Below are positions 62,585-64,000 of a DNA stretch of 64,000 nt, piece by piece. Below the pieces are notes generated by a model. That model was not told the DNA's origin. It did not search any database and saw only the letters and a list, made by a program, of their open reading frames with translations. This DNA comes from Neobacillus nitrireducens (GTDB lineage: Bacteria > Bacillota > Bacilli > Bacillales > Cytobacillaceae). A program made the translations under genes and the position numbers. How positions within the stretch are numbered: position 1 is the first letter of the stretch; each line of letters opens with the position of its first letter. The DNA lies in contig NZ_CP133262.1 of the NCBI RefSeq assembly GCF_030915405.1, forward strand, positions 2,480,001-2,544,000. The letters are read 5' to 3'.

Positions 62585-63559
62585 TTACAAATAGGTAAGA
62601 CCAGGTCCCGGATGGCACAGGTAGGTATTTTGAACATTAGGTAATTTTTCTAGGGATTCCCTTACGGCCTGCTCATCTTTAGGTTGACAAAGAACCTTGA
62701 CATTAGGCCCAGCATCAATCGTAAAATAGGCTTGGATACCGCCGGAGCGAAGCGATTGAACCTCTTTAATCACATCTAGTGTTGCACTATTCCAATACAT
62801 AAAGGGAGGATTGGCTCCTAGGGTTGTTGCATGCATCTTTAATGCGTTTGACTCGATGATGCTGCCCAGTAATTCAAAATCATGATGGATTAGTGCTTCT
62901 TTTGCGTGTAGAAAATCTGCTTCAACACTGTCCAGCCAGCCCGAATAAAAGGGAGAAGTTTCAACTGTTCGTTTCATTCCCTCTCGACTAGAGACCGTCT
63001 TAGGTGTATCGGTTACTAGAACAGAAACGATACTTAAATCCCAATCCCCCCCCTCTAGAACTGGCTTGGCAAAGGAGTCCGTTCCATCATTCTTTTCACC
63101 CTTTTGCCATTCAACATACCCTCCATAAATGGATCGGCATGCGGATCCAGATCCCAGCCGAGCCAATTGGGATAAGGCTTTATTACCCAAATCTAGACCA
63201 ATAGCTTTTGTCGAAGCCGCAGCTAATGCTGCATAACCAGATGCAGAAGAGGCAAAACCAGCAGCGGTGGGAAAATTGTTTGTAGAATGCACGACTGCAT
63301 GCCAACTTTTTCCTGACATACCTCTGACCCGATCTAGAAAATGTGTAATCCTGGCCATTTCCGTGCTACTTGCTAATTGATTATTCATAATAAACAGATC
63401 AACTGGAAGACAGGGACAAAATTCAACCGCTGTTGTGGTGTGGAACTTATCCAATGTAATCGAGAGGCTGTTGTTCATTGGTAAGAACAGGGACTCATCA
63501 CGTTTCCCCCAGTATTTAATTAATGCAATATTTGTATGTGCTCGTGCAGTCGCCTTCAA
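62585..63559 (-). CDS. mvaD: diphosphomevalonate decarboxylase
   Basis: Produces isopentenyl diphosphate from mevalonate diphosphate. GHMP-family motifs: ALIKYWGKRDESLFLPMNNS near the N-terminus, FPTAAGFASSASGYAAL with the phosphate loop, RLGSGSACRSIYGGYVEW and the C-terminal AYFTIDAGPNVKVLC. Start TTG 63559, five bases after GTGGGGG; a TTG seven codons upstream has no site. 324 aa. Confidence 0.92.
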   Translation of the reverse strand: MKATARAHTNIALIKYWGKRDESLFLPMNNSLSITLDKFHTTTAVEFCPCLPVDLFIMNNQLASSTEMARITHFLDRVRGMSGKSWHAVVHSTNNFPTAAGFASSASGYAALAAASTKAIGLDLGNKALSQLARLGSGSACRSIYGGYVEWQKGEKNDGTDSFAKPVLEGGDWDLSIVSVLVTDTPKTVSSREGMKRTVETSPFYSGWLDSVEADFLHAKEALIHHDFELLGSIIESNALKMHATTLGANPPFMYWNSATLDVIKEVQSLRSGGIQAYFTIDAGPNVKVLCQPKDEQAVRESLEKLPNVQNTYLCHPGPGLTYL

Positions 63560-63623
63560 GTAGACCCCCACTTTCCTCAATTTTGAATCAGCAATTCCTT
63601 GTTTCCGCTAAACAGATGCCAGA

Positions 63624-64000
63624 TTATCCATTGCCATCTAAGCGAAAATACCAGGTGTTTGATGCCCCAGCCTTTATTAAGGTATTGGCTATCCTTTTTG
63701 CATGTGCTAGATTCTTAGCAAGCGCCAGGACACAGCCGCCCCGGCCGCCACCTGTTAATTTTGCTCCGAGTGAGCCTGCCTTTTTGGCCGTATCTACTAG
63801 TCTATTAATACTGTCATCACTGACGCCAAGATCGACTAACTCAGCTTGAGCCTGATCAAATAAGCTTCCCAGCCACGTCAGATTGCCGGCTGAAAGTGCT
63901 GCCCGTGCCTCAAGCGTAATAGCTCCAAGTTGATTCACTGATTTTTGTGTACTTTCAGGGGAAGCTCTAAACTTATCCCTTACACTTAACACCGCAGCAC
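63624..64000 (-). CDS. mvaK1: mevalonate kinase, C-terminal part (cut by window end)
   Basis: Only the last ~125 residues lie in the window and the frame continues past position 64000. The GHMP C-terminal motif AKLTGGGRGGCVLALA and the helices before it match mevalonate kinase. It is 64 bp upstream of mvaD on the same strand, so the three form an operon. Confidence 0.85.
   Translation of the reverse strand, partial: AAVLSVRDKFRASPESTQKSVNQLGAITLEARAALSAGNLTWLGSLFDQAQAELVDLGVSDDSINRLVDTAKKAGSLGAKLTGGGRGGCVLALAKNLAHAKRIANTLIKAGASNTWYFRLDGNG

Overview
The window looks like chromosomal DNA of a low-GC, aerobic, spore-former-type Bacillaceae bacterium, probably near Bacillus or Neobacillus. This is inferred from strong Shine-Dalgarno sequences, frequent TTG and GTG starts, a gntRKPZ operon, a xylR/xylA/xylT/xylB locus, a thermolysin-type protease, DUF3231 proteins and many short dispersed palindromes. 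No rRNA, tRNA or CRISPR array was seen.

Layout. 0-12 kb: a nucleoside deaminase, three tandem ~172-bp cassettes, a secreted neutral protease, a DUF3231 protein, a sensor histidine kinase, an MFS efflux gene with a candidate leader-peptide attenuator, and small genes. 12.3-17.5 kb: gluconate operon gntR-gntK-gntP-gntZ behind a near-textbook GntR operator. 17.6-22.4 kb: sulfate uptake operon (yezD-like, sbp, cysT, cysW, cysA) with a candidate terminator/antiterminator leader and a minisatellite inside it. 22.5-30 kb: dicarboxylate/glutamate symporter, 2-hydroxyacid dehydrogenase with a DeoR-like remnant, coproporphyrinogen oxidase (hemY), hydrolase, HAD and YggT proteins. 30-34 kb: palindrome-rich spacer and a large SWIM-SNF2 helicase. 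34-41 kb: hexuronate/ketodeoxygluconate catabolism (kduI-kduD-yhcH-kdgT-kdgK, kdgA plus an aldo/keto reductase) with an IclR-type regulator. 41-45 kb: yuiD, an effector-binding protein, and a GMC oxidoreductase/gluconate 2-dehydrogenase subunit 3/DUF3231 cluster. 46.2-49.8 kb: a Tn554-like tnpA-tnpB-tnpC module without cargo. 49.9-55.8 kb: xylose locus. 56-58.9 kb: two tiny genes, two EamA transporters and a Phe/Arg-rich small protein. 58.9-64 kb: quinol nitric oxide reductase and mevalonate pathway genes mvaK1 (cut by the window edge)-mvaD-mvaK2.

How the parts fit. Gluconate, xylose and ketodeoxygluconate routes converge on the pentose phosphate and KDPG pathways, and the 2-hydroxyacid dehydrogenase, aldo/keto reductase and GMC/subunit-3 pair could feed keto-gluconates into them. 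Likely CcpA (cre) sites sit at the xyl promoters and possibly at gnt.

Most unusual: (1) a short mutually exclusive terminator/antiterminator leader before the sulfate operon; (2) a leader peptide with alternative hairpins before the MFS gene; (3) a ~170-bp structured repeat in two copies with a nearly invariant ~80-nt core; (4) three tandem small-RNA-like cassettes; (5) a dispersed palindrome family with matched arms, one copy lying in frame within the helicase gene.
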